Assembly: GCA_003640385.1 (NCBI GenBank)
Contig: RCAB01000885.1
Coordinates: 1 to 14,258, forward strand
Length of the DNA stretch: 14,258 nt
Direction of reading: 5' to 3'
Origin: Setaria digitata
Taxonomy: Eukaryota; Nematoda; Chromadorea; Rhabditida; Setariidae
This document shows positions 1-8,152 of this stretch, piece after piece. The notes beneath the pieces are model-generated. The model worked only from the letters and a program-made list of their open reading frames with translations. It was not told where the DNA came from and did not search any database. The position numbers and the translations under genes are program-made. Within the stretch, counting starts at the first letter, position 1; the number at the start of each line of letters is the position of its first letter.

Positions 1-177
1 ATTATTATTATTATTATTACTATTATTATTATTACCATTAATACCATCACCATCACCATCATCAGCAACAGCAACAGCAACAGCAGTAGCAGTAGCAGTA
101 ACAGTAGCAGTAGCAGTAGCAGCAGTAGCATTATTATCATCATCATCATCATCATCAACAAGAACAACAACATTATT
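1..177. repeat. Compound imperfect trinucleotide repeat (ATT, ATC/ACC, AGC/AAC, AGT/AGC, ATC)
   Basis: The plus strand is a continuous string of triplets that all start with A: ATT runs, ACC/ATC, AGC/AAC, AGT/AGC, ATT, seven ATC, then AAC/AAG. The phase never slips over 59 triplets. On the minus strand these are codons ending in T, inside the left-edge exon. It looks like one old triplet array diversified by substitution rather than several separate arrays. Confidence 0.85.
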
Positions 178-255
178 CCGTGTTGAATTTATGCATTCAT
201 CCGAATGAAGCATATTCGAGTTGTTAGGATAAGCTTCGCTTGGACCTGCTAGCAT
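1..255 (-). CDS. Probable first coding exon of a low-complexity (D/A/T/V/G/N-rich) protein, partial at left edge
   Basis: Reading leftward from an ATG at 255-253, all 85 codons to the window edge are open. Residues 1-27 are ordinary mixed sequence (begins MLAGPSEAYPNNSNMLHSDE). From about residue 27 the protein becomes low complexity in blocks: V-rich, a run of seven Asp, Ala-Thr alternation, Ala-Val alternation, Asp-Gly alternation, then an Asn-rich stretch reaching the edge. The codons in the unique part look natural, and an acceptor TTTTAG lies 12 bases before the ATG. Such stretches are common as disordered linkers in invertebrate regulatory proteins, but no domain is visible and I do not assign a function. 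The opposite strand is also open over the repeat, but it hits a stop at 184-186 and lacks a start. The exon might instead be an internal one, entered in phase 1 at the AG of 249-250 or 246-247. It cannot join BED exon 2 directly, because that exon ends in phase 0. Confidence 0.5.
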   Translation of the reverse strand, partial: MLAGPSEAYPNNSNMLHSDECINSTRNNVVVLVDDDDDDDNNATAATATATVTATATAVAVAVADDGDGDGINGNNNNSNNNNNN

Positions 256-273
256 AGTATGTCACTTCTAAAA
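256..273 (-). promoter_or_regulatory. Splice acceptor (possible spliced-leader site) and 12-base leader before the left-edge ATG
   Basis: On the minus strand, TTTTAG occupies 273-268 and is followed by the 12 bases AAGTGACATACT and then the ATG. An in-frame TGA lies inside this leader, so a cis-spliced exon entering here could not carry the reading frame through. The site therefore fits a 5' untranslated end. In nematodes, spliced-leader trans-splicing typically joins a few to some tens of bases before the start codon, which matches this spacing. Whether the leader is added here is inference. Confidence 0.4.
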
Positions 274-347
274 TCTTTACAATAATTAGTGAAAAATGAA
301 AAAGTCAATTTTTTTTTTTTTTTCTTTCTTTCTTTAAGTAAATAAAT

Positions 348-461
348 ATACGTCTCCGATAGATTATGCTTAATAAAAAATACGAAAAGAGAAAAGAGAG
401 AGAGAGAGAAAAAAAAAAAAAAAANATACGTCTCCGATAGATTATGCTTAATAAAAAATAC

Positions 462-503
<42 letters not shown>

Positions 504-507
504 AAAA
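348..507. repeat. 44-bp exact direct duplication around a single N, with AG and poly(A) tails
   Basis: Bases 348-391 recur exactly at 426-469, an offset of 78. Each copy is followed by an AG microsatellite and then poly(A), with different lengths: a short AG run in the first copy and a longer one in the second. A lone N sits at 425, directly before the second copy. The pattern is what results when two contig ends covering the same locus are placed end to end without being merged. Confidence 0.85.
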
Positions 508-525
508 CCTCAAAAAGAATTAATA

Positions 526-2880
526 ACTTTAAATAATTGATTAAATTATTAAAAATTTAACCCAGCAATAATGTATACTTTAATTTATTTGTTTTTTTTT
601 TTTTTTTTAATTTCTAAATTTATATTTCCTGATAAGAAATTTTATATTTCAGTTACAGAAAAATTTCCTTAATTGTTAATTAATTAAACTCGCAATGAAA
701 AGGATTGTTTATGCAGTAAAGTTCATGAAAGAGAAGAAAGGTTAACAGAAATGTTTCAATTTAATTAACTTTAACATAAATTACTTAATCTTGATTGAAC
801 TGTTTCAATCGATTAAATGAATGAAATAAGATACTTGTAATTTACAGCAGTACCAAAAAAATCAACTAAAGAATAATTGAATAATACACACCTATCAGTT
901 CCAATAAAACGATTATTACTTTAAATCTACTCATCTATTTTACAATTAGCCAAGTGATATAATTAAGATCTCGTTTGTAGTTTAATTAAAACTTGCATAA
1001 ATAAAATAGAAATTGTTATATATAAAACTTTGCTAATATAATTATTTGACGATTTACAGTAGACATATTCATTAAATTTTACATAAAATTCCAGTCTCTT
1101 TTTTTAAAGTTATTTTTACTGTATAGAACTAAAATGCGAAAAAAAAAAGCAATTAATTACAAATTAAAAATGAAAAAAAAAAGCGTTAAAATTAAGATGA
1201 GATAATAATGCTTCAGATGTTGCACAGTTTTTACAAGTGGAAAAGAAAAATTTTCAGGGGAAAAAAAAAAAAAACTGTTAATCGAAATAAAAATTGAAAA
1301 GAAAAAAAGCACTTACTTTTTTTTTCTTTTAAGAAAAACAATATCATTTAGTTTTTTCTTTTTTTTTTTCCTTTTCTTTTTAACTTTAAAACGACTGTAT
1401 GTACTAAATATTATAATCAAAAAAAAAAACGGATAATATGGCAAAGAAGTGACCCATCTGAAATGAAATGAATAAAACAAAGCATTATTTTCTCTTATAG
1501 TATCATTAAAGCAAAAATGATGCTGACAAGAAAATTTATGGTGCAATTTGCTAAAGGAAAAGTAACGAACTATTTGACTGATGATTGAAAAAAAAAAAAA
1601 AAAAAAAAAACTTTTAATAGCAATGAAAATATTATCTTATTTACAATATTAAAAAAAAAAAAAAAAAAATGCAAATTCACATTTAACTGATCCTTTAACC
1701 TTTGACATTTTCGCAACAATAATATGACAATGTCAAGAGAAAAAATTTTCAAATTCCTCTAACGGATTATTTTAACTGACATGCTTGCTTTCATCTCAGC
1801 ACCAAAAATTTAGTACTTTTAACGGAGAGAAAAAAAAAAAAAAAATAATATGAATCTAAATTTACTCTCTATTTAACATAATAGCATGAAAACAAACAAC
1901 GATAAGATGAATTTTATTTCTCATACTGATAATTTTAATCTATCATTAAATCATTGATTTCAAATCTACCAATCTATATTTGCGTATTTAAAATAAACTT
2001 CTAAACAAAAAAAAAAAAAGTGGAAATTAGCATGATCCAACCAAAAAAATTAATGCTATCCTATCATTTTCCTTCTAATGGATCGATATGTATTTAAAAA
2101 TGATAACATACTGGTCACTAAAAATAAACTTATTAGAAAAATAAAAATGATTCCGTTGAGGAATGTAAACTTGGGAAGTAATTTATTGAAATTTGTACTT
2201 AAAAACTTCTCTTATGTAAGTGATCATATTTAAATTATTAGCACACATTTGACAACTCTAAATAACTTGCAATTTTTTTTTTTTTGAATAATAAAGTTCA
2301 CATTAATTCAAAATGATAAATTATTGACGATTTAAACGAAAGGAAATAAAAAAAAAAAAAAAGAATAAATAAAGTGCGAGAATAACAAACTTATAATAAT
2401 AATAAGCAGTTATATGCCATTTAAAAGACCATCAAAATTTCTCGCCTTTTTTCCTTCAGTTGAATTGTTTATAAACATTACTATTTTAGAGTGACTAATT
2501 TGTCCGAGGAAAGATAAAAAAAAAAAAAAAAAAAAGTATTATTGAGTTTCGTTTATATTTATAATTAAATATATAATTTTATAAAATAGAACATTTATAA
2601 AAGACTGGCTGAAAAAAAAAAAAAAAAGAAAAAAAAAAGGATCTAAACAAGCTGAAACTGAGAACAACACGAAACCTGTATTTAGAAACGATCATGAATA
2701 GGGAAATCAAAAGTAGCTAAGCAATTTCTACAAATTTTTTTGCGATTTTTTTTTCTTTTTTGCACTTTCTCTCCCTCTTTCCCTTTTAATAAAAATGCAA
2801 AATAAAGGTAAAATTTAACACAAATAAGTTTTTATTTGAAATCTACAAAAATTTTTTTTAATTGAAAAATCTAAAAATTA
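526..2880. other. AT-rich non-coding stretch with many poly(A) tracts
   Basis: I see no convincing exon on either strand. The stretch holds long A runs, such as 23 As at 1588-1610 and 19 As at 1651-1669, plus further runs of 12-18. Small open frames here translate to K- or F-rich homopolymer readthrough and lack codon structure. On the minus strand it could be outron, intron or intergenic sequence between the left-edge exon and the genes to the right. Confidence 0.6.
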
Positions 2881-2946
2881 AAAAAAAAAAAAAAGGAAGG
2901 AGATGGAGAGTTTGATCCAAAAAAAAAGGTGTAAAGAAGAGATAAC

Positions 2947-3110
2947 GATTATTCGGCGTGTTTCAAAAGAAGGTCATGGGATAAAATGACAAGATTATTT
3001 GACGGGTTTCAAAAGGAAGCCAGGAGGGTAAAAAGATGATCATTTGGCAGGTTTTAACAGCAAATAGATAGATAGAAGGAACAAGAGATAATTATTTGGC
3101 AAATTTGATC
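2947..3110. repeat. Degenerate tandem repeat, period about 46 bp, two good and two decayed copies
   Basis: Copies begin at 2947, 2993, 3038 and 3087. The first two share GATTATT, then a variable CG-containing step, then GTTTCAAAAG, then an AAG/AGG-rich end. The third keeps GATCATTTGGCAGGTTTTAA, and the fourth keeps ATTATTTGGC. The third copy also contains a short GATA tetranucleotide run near 3066-3074. No open reading frame spans it. Confidence 0.6.
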
Positions 3111-4930
3111 ATTCTCTCGGGCTAAGTGTAAAAAATACGCTTGTTATATGCAGGAAATTATTTTGTTAATTGAAAAGTTAGAAATAATAGCATCAATTTT
3201 ACGCTAAGCTTCCATGAACTCTTGAGTATCACCTATAAGGAATGCAATCAAATATGATAATGCTAAATTTTTAAGGTTTATTAAAATTGTATTTTCCTTT
3301 AGCTTGTTTTTACATACTGAAATTGATCAATTCTTATACATATGATTAAATTAATTCTAATAATTAGTGTCACATAATACGTATGGAAAGGAAATGAAAC
3401 TATTTAAATGCTAATAAAATATTTCATAGGTATTAAGCCTGATTTATATCTCTTATCCCAGAAATCCTATTTACTTTTTTTTTTTTTTAATTAATTTAAA
3501 TAATGGAAACAAACGCTGTGTCGTCTTTTTAAAAATCTTTCATTTCCAATCTTCTTCCCGTCACTTCTCCTCATTAGTTCGGCTAAATTTTCACAAATTT
3601 TTATCAAAATTTAATTAGTTTAAATTATCAACAGAAATGGAAAATTATTTGTTTCGGAGATAACATTACAGTCTGCTGATAATAACAAATGAAATGATGG
3701 AATTTATGCAACCGCACTGTTAGCAACAAAGAAGAAATAATAATTTAAGTAGCCATATTATTATTTATTTTTATTATTACCATTGTTATTATTAGTATTA
3801 TTAATATTAATATTAATATTATTAAGATATGATCGCAATGATCATGATCAATAAACAAATTGATTTTTCAAGGAAAAATGAAGTATGAAAAAATTAATTA
3901 GACTCAAATATTTTATTTATGCAGTAAATAGAATGGAATTAGCGAAACATTCTGAGATGAAATTTATCTTTTTTTGCATCATTAGGAAGCAACAATTTGT
4001 TATCAAATTATCATCCCTTATCATTAAATATCATCCCTTTCAGAAGCTTAGAGCTTTTGTTGTGGAATAAAAAAAAAAAAATGGGAAATTATTCATCTAA
4101 TAATAATAGAAATCGAAATGATCGGCTGGCATTAATTGAACTTTATTGCTCGCTCGTTTAACTCATTAACACTCTATTATTCAATTCCCAAATAGAATGA
4201 ACAAGAATTAAAACTGTTTTGAGAAACTCTTCAAACTTTCATATTAATCATTATACAATGACCAACTGAAATGATCACAGCAAGCAATTGCAATTTTATA
4301 AATTAGAAAATTAGAGGAGAAAAAAAAAAAAAAAAAAAAAGAGAGAGAAGAAATGAAAATAAGGAATCCCGATTAGATTGAAAATTTCTTTGATAAACGG
4401 TTTAACTATACAAATTTTTTAAAATGAACGAAAAATATTGGAATAATTTAGAAGGATGAAATTTCATTTTAACCATATCAAATCATTTATTTGTTTATTA
4501 AATGATGAAGTGAGATAGAAAAAATTCAATCATTTAGCAAAATATATATATATAACTTAATATTAACAATTATTGTTAATTATTTATTTTTTATCTTTTT
4601 GAGAAAATATTCCTCACATGAAATACGAATACTTCAGTACTGGTAATAATTTTATAGCTAATTAAAATGCCAATTTAATATATGCACACATTATTGGTAA
4701 TAAATCTTGACAATAAAACAATATACCATAAATGAAATAAATCATATTTGATAATAATTAGAAAAATTTCCGCAACATTATCATTACATCATTAAACATC
4801 ATATAATACAATAAATTTTATTAATTTCCACCAAATTACTTATAATTTTATTATATATTTAAAATATATAAATAAAGTAACAGGTAATAAAATTATCATC
4901 GTTAATTTATTTCGCTTTTGGTATTTTCGT
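3111..4930. other. AT-rich non-coding stretch
   Basis: No supported gene. It includes an ATT/AAT tract (3757-3825), a perfect 12-bp palindrome TGATCATGATCA (3839-3850), 21 As at 4320-4340 and a short AT dinucleotide run near 4543. A 61-codon open frame at 3885-4070 on the plus strand has no recognisable content and fits chance in such DNA. Confidence 0.55.
3757..3825. repeat. Imperfect ATT/AAT trinucleotide tract
   Basis: This is an ATTATT-type array with interruptions, passing into ATTAAT units. It resembles the triplet array at the left edge of the window but is not inside an open frame with ordinary flanking codons. Confidence 0.75.
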
Positions 4931-4987
4931 TTTAATTTCTTGTTAAGTTATAAATCAAAACAAGCCGGGGTTTCAAAATTATCATGC

Positions 4988-5013
4988 GGGGTAGGGGGGA
5001 GGGATGAAAAGGG
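4988..5013 (+). other. Putative G-quadruplex motif
   Basis: There are four G runs of three or more (GGGG, GGGGGG, GGG, GGG) separated by loops TA, A and ATGAAAA, so the classical G3+N1-7 pattern is met. It stands in otherwise AT-rich DNA, followed by GGAAGGG and poly(A). Folding is not shown by sequence alone. Confidence 0.55.
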
Positions 5014-5109
5014 AAAAGGAGGAAGGGAAAAAAAAAAAAAACCCTGATATTACACCTGTCACGAGATGTTTGCTTCGTGATAGTAAGCACAAAGCATATG
5101 ACCTTTTCG

Positions 5110-5870
5110 TAACTATTACTTTTTAACACCACTTCATTTAGAATACCATTACATTACTGCTTCATTTACTTTATTTACTATCATTCATATCACTAACTAA
5201 TCACGCCTGATTATTTTATTATTAATTATAAAACTGCGAATAGTGCTTTGTTTACAATATTACTTTTCATTATCGATCTATTTATTTATTTTTTTTTATC
5301 AAACAATGATATCAATACTGTTTTACTACCAATATCGCATTATCAATTAATTACTCGCATAACAATTATATGAACTATCCACACTTATCTCTAATTACTA
5401 TATGAAGCATTCTTATCATTTATGCCATGCTTATCATTAAAGCATTCTTGAATAACAACTCATTAACTATTAATAAAATTCATAATTATACGATAAATGA
5501 AACTCATAACAAATTATAAATTTCTTTATCTGAACTACTTAATCATTTCTATATATTATCTAAATCAAGAAAGGTAAAGGAAGACACAGATTCACTCATC
5601 GTATAAGAATTTGTATAAAAATTTTAAAATTAATGAAATATGTGGTACTAAAATATTATTAATAGGTAATGCCATTGGGAAGATTGAATAATTGAACATT
5701 CCCAATGATCATATATCTAAAAATTGATAATATATGAAAAAAAAAAAAAAAAGCACAGAGCAAATAATTAGATTTATAAATACAAATACCTTAATTATCC
5801 AGACTAATAACTATCACCCAATGATGCGCTAGCATATTCACTTCTCCTACCAAAACAGGGCCTAGATTAT
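5110..5870. other. AT-rich non-coding stretch
   Basis: I see no exon that I can support. It contains the inverted repeat at 5673-5707. Just before the GC-richer island, minus-strand TTTCAG occurs with the AG at 5872-5871, but the sequence after it closes in two of three frames within three codons. Confidence 0.5.
5673..5707. repeat. Perfect 9-bp inverted repeat, potential hairpin
   Basis: CATTGGGAA at 5673-5681 pairs perfectly with TTCCCAATG at 5699-5707, leaving a 17-base loop. There is no T run in a position that would suggest a terminator, and its surroundings are non-coding. Confidence 0.5.
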
Positions 5871-6157
5871 CTGAAAGTTCTTGCTAGCTGGGAAATTTTC
5901 AAAAGTGTTAGCAGTTTTAGACGAACTTGAGACTGAACGAAGAAATGAGCGGAAGGCAGAGGAGGAGGAGGAGGGGGATGATGATTGTAGTATGCAATTT
6001 CAAAATAACACATTACGTATAGGCGGCGGGGGGAAAGAACGGGGGGATGAGAGAAGAGGGGGACCAGAAAACCCGGGCTAGACGGATGGGTAAATGAAAA
6101 CAAACCCGGGTAGGTAAGGAACGCGAAGACCACGGGTACAATTACGGGTATCAAGGA

Positions 6158-6186
6158 GGGAAAGAGAGGGGGGGATGGGGAGGGGG
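6158..6186 (+). other. Putative G-quadruplex motif in the GC-richer island
   Basis: G runs GGG, GGGGGGG, GGGG and GGGGG are separated by loops AAAGAGA, AT and A. Further G runs lie near 6021-6075 and 6369-6378, so the plus strand of this segment has several chances to form such structures. Confidence 0.55.
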
Positions 6187-6273
6187 TAAGAGGTAAAAGC
6201 AATCAACCATTCTTCCCATCCATCCATCCATACACCCTTCCCTTCTGAACATCGGACGGGACGGGGTGGCAAG

Positions 6274-6342
6274 CAACACACACACACTCGTCCAGAGACA
6301 GACAGACAGACACACACACACACACACACACACCCACACAGA
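6274..6342. repeat. CA/GACA microsatellite
   Basis: CA dinucleotides, a short GACA tetranucleotide run (about 6297-6309), then a longer CA run ending in CCCACACAGACA. A CATC tetranucleotide run (about 6218-6230) lies just before it. Confidence 0.85.
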
Positions 6343-7027
6343 CATATATTTGAGTGTGTACTCTAGTAGGGGAGGGGGTAAGAACCCCGCGGGGACTATC
6401 CCCCGCAGGGCTGTACAGCAACGAATGAGAGACATGAAGAGAGCTGTTTCAATTCCTCTCCTCCTCCTTTGCTCTTCCTCTTCCCTCCTCCGCCTCCGCC
6501 TCTCCTCTCCCCCGCCTCCTACGCTTCCCTCCCCCGTGCTGTGTTGTTGTTATCGTTTTATTAGCCAGATGATGATGGTTACTTTCCTCTCTCTTCTTTC
6601 CTCCCTCCTTTCCCCACCTACGCCACCCACACACATACACACACGCATATGTTCTGTTCATCATCCGTTTTCTTTTACCCTCTCCACCCCCGCATACTTG
6701 TATGATGTCCACCCCCGCAACACCCGTTTCTCCCCGCTTGTTCCTGTTTACCCAGATGTTTATCCCGGGATCTACCTCGATGCAGTCCCCGCTCTCTCTC
6801 GGTACCTCTGTGTATCTCGTGTGTTATCGTTTTAATCTCTGTTTACCCTTTTTCTCCCCGACCTGAAAAGGAAAAGAAATTGCTGCATGAGACGGGAAGA
6901 GGGAGAGGGAAAGGGAGAAAGTATTCAATTTTTCCCCTCTTTTCTCCTCATTTTTCCTCCATTTACCTTTATCATTAGTAACATCAATCATCTAATTTTC
7001 AGCTTCTTACTCGTTCCAATGCTAATA

Positions 7028-7327
7028 TTACTTTACCCTTACCCGTCTAGCTAGTTTAGATGTTTTGCTGTTGTGTTGTTGGAGCCAAAGAGTATCACAT
7101 CTTTGCTGCTCGTTGTCATAGGGCCAGGAATATACGTCGACGTCAGAGCCAGTTGAGCTTACCACTACCAGTTAGAAAGTGCTTATCAACAAGCCATTAG
7201 CTAAGCTATCCCTGCATTGGCCTCTTTCCGGATGCAGTAACACTCGTCCTGATCGATTTCGAGACTGATGGATCTTCTGGCTTCTCCGACGAAACTGCTT
7301 CAGATTAGACCTTTTGCCCTCTCCCAT
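7028..7327 (-). other. Exon-like segment: one minus-strand frame open apart from a single stop
   Basis: From ATG at 7327-7325 the frame runs 51 codons to a TAA at 7174-7172, then stays open for 47 more codons to a TAA at 7030-7028. The second half has varied codons and no repeats (for example the residues SDVDVYSWPYDNEQQR) and ends near a good donor, CGG followed by GTAAGG at 7042-7037. I recognise no domain. No strong acceptor precedes the second half; TGGTAG just after the stop is the only candidate. The plus strand is also open at 7060-7200 (46 codons from ATG), so strand and status are unresolved. It could be a broken exon, two exons, or untranslated leader. Confidence 0.25.
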
Positions 7328-7570
7328 CCCCTCCCCTCCCAACTCATCTCATTCCTTCCTCTTTTCATCCTTTCATCACCACACATCCTTTTCTCTTCCA
7401 CATACTCCTGCTTCACTTTCCGTTTCATCCTTCTGCTTCTCATCTCGAGAACATTTCCATTTTAACGAATAATTTTTCTTTTCTTTTCTTTTCTCTTTCT
7501 CTTCACATTTCTTACTCCTTACCTCCTCTATCATCCTCATTTCTGCTCCCCGTTCCTTCGCGGTACCACC
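7311..7570. repeat. Pyrimidine-rich low-complexity tract
   Basis: The plus strand is almost entirely C and T, in CTCCC, CTTTT and TTTTC units. Both-strand open frames here give L/F/S-rich or K/E/R-rich products that reflect composition. There is no good reason to call either one a gene. Confidence 0.6.
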
Positions 7571-7684
7571 ACTACTACTTCTACTACAATTAAGCTTTTT
7601 TTTTTTTTTTTTTCGTTTCACATTTACCGCCAAATTTTATGATTAATTAACAAAGAAAAAAAAAAATGAGAAACGCTAACTTAC

Positions 7685-7824
7685 ACATGCAAGCTGATCC
7701 GAGAATTGTTGATAAATACCATCAAATCGATGGAAATTTTTCAGATGTGTCTTCAGATTATTTGGACTTCGATGATTACCATGCCATGTGCAGTGCATGC
7801 ACGATACCTGCTTATCTGCATTTT
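7685..7824 (-). CDS. BED-type zinc finger protein, exon 2 (zinc ligands)
   Basis: The minus-strand exon is bounded by an acceptor TTGCAG (7830-7825) and a consensus donor GTAAGT (7684-7679). It starts with two bases that complete a Glu codon begun in exon 1, then gives 46 codons and ends in phase 0. Numbering the spliced protein from the exon 1 ATG, Cys39-x2-Cys42 is followed by Trp44, the block RSPNNLKTHLKNFH, and His57-x4-His62. This Cys2-His2 layout with SPxNLKxHL is the signature of the BED zinc finger (Pfam zf-BED), a DNA-binding domain found in chromatin-boundary factors, transcription regulators and hAT-type transposases. The residues after His62 (begin RFDGIYQQFSD) leave the domain. 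Being split by an intron argues for a host gene over an intact transposon. Which BED protein it is, I cannot say. Plus-strand reading gives a 57-codon open frame that is the shadow of this exon. Confidence 0.85.
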
Positions 7825-8055
7825 CTGCAACAAAAATAAAAAACAATGAACAAAAAAAATTTTATCACAAATTATTAATGTAATTTAACAATTTGTAACA
7901 TTTATTAACGTGTAATTTAATTAAAATAACAACAATTAATAATCAATTAATTTGTTATCAATGTTATCATTTAAAATATCAATGTAAATTATTCATTTCT
8001 ATTTGTAATTCATATTATTCTTATTTAACGCTTCATTTCATTTTTCTTTCTTCCC

Positions 8056-8093
8056 TTTTTTTTTTTTTTTTTTTTTTTTTCTCTTTTTTTTTT
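8056..8093. repeat. Poly(T) tract
   Basis: 25 consecutive Ts at 8056-8080, then CTC, then ten more Ts. It is one of the longest homopolymers in the window and lies within the BED intron. Confidence 0.9.
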
Positions 8094-8120
8094 CCGCAAC
8101 ATTTTTGTTCCATACAGCTG

Positions 8121-8121
8121 C

Positions 8122-8152
<31 letters not shown>
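8121..8152. repeat. CAA trinucleotide repeat
   Basis: About ten perfect CAA units. On the plus strand it follows a pyrimidine tract and ATACAG, so it could be mistaken for a poly-Gln exon; that frame stops four codons after the array. Confidence 0.9.

Larger units (their letters stand above)
5925..7330. other. GC-richer island with purine and pyrimidine tracts
   Basis: Composition changes sharply here, with many lines at or above half G+C against roughly a quarter around it, and CpG is common. From about 5930 to 6190 the plus strand is purine-rich with G runs; from about 6450 to 6620 it is C/T-rich. Low-complexity frames in this part (poly-P, HTHT, RRERER types) are open on both strands, so their length is no evidence of coding. 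The last part, 7003-7330, is less repetitive and more exon-like. The island may be a promoter and first-exon region or several exons of a gene; I cannot settle which from this sequence. Confidence 0.6.

Noticed and set aside
3885..4070. 61-codon plus-strand frame
   Set aside because: AT-rich composition, no motif, no splice or start context; expected by chance.
4932..5132. 66-codon minus-strand frame
   Set aside because: A T/C tract supplies the F/P-rich middle, there is no ATG-led start and no convincing acceptor.
5881..6081. Plus-strand E/R-rich frame (LDELETERRNERKAEEEEE type)
   Set aside because: It looks partly coding and has TTTTAG before it, but it starts at TTG, enters a GA-rich tract and has no clear donor.
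5867..6202. 111-codon minus-strand proline-rich frame
   Set aside because: Most of it is the reverse of a purine tract; only its last 21 codons are kept as a candidate terminal exon because of a good acceptor.
6266..6835. 189-codon plus-strand open frame
   Set aside because: It is built from CA repeats (HTHT), a C/T-rich tract (SSLL, PPPP) and G-rich sequence; the opposite strand is also open for long stretches, so length reflects composition.
7647..7850. 57-codon plus-strand frame at the BED exon
   Set aside because: It is the antisense shadow of BED exon 2, whose minus-strand reading has both splice sites, matching phase and a clear domain.
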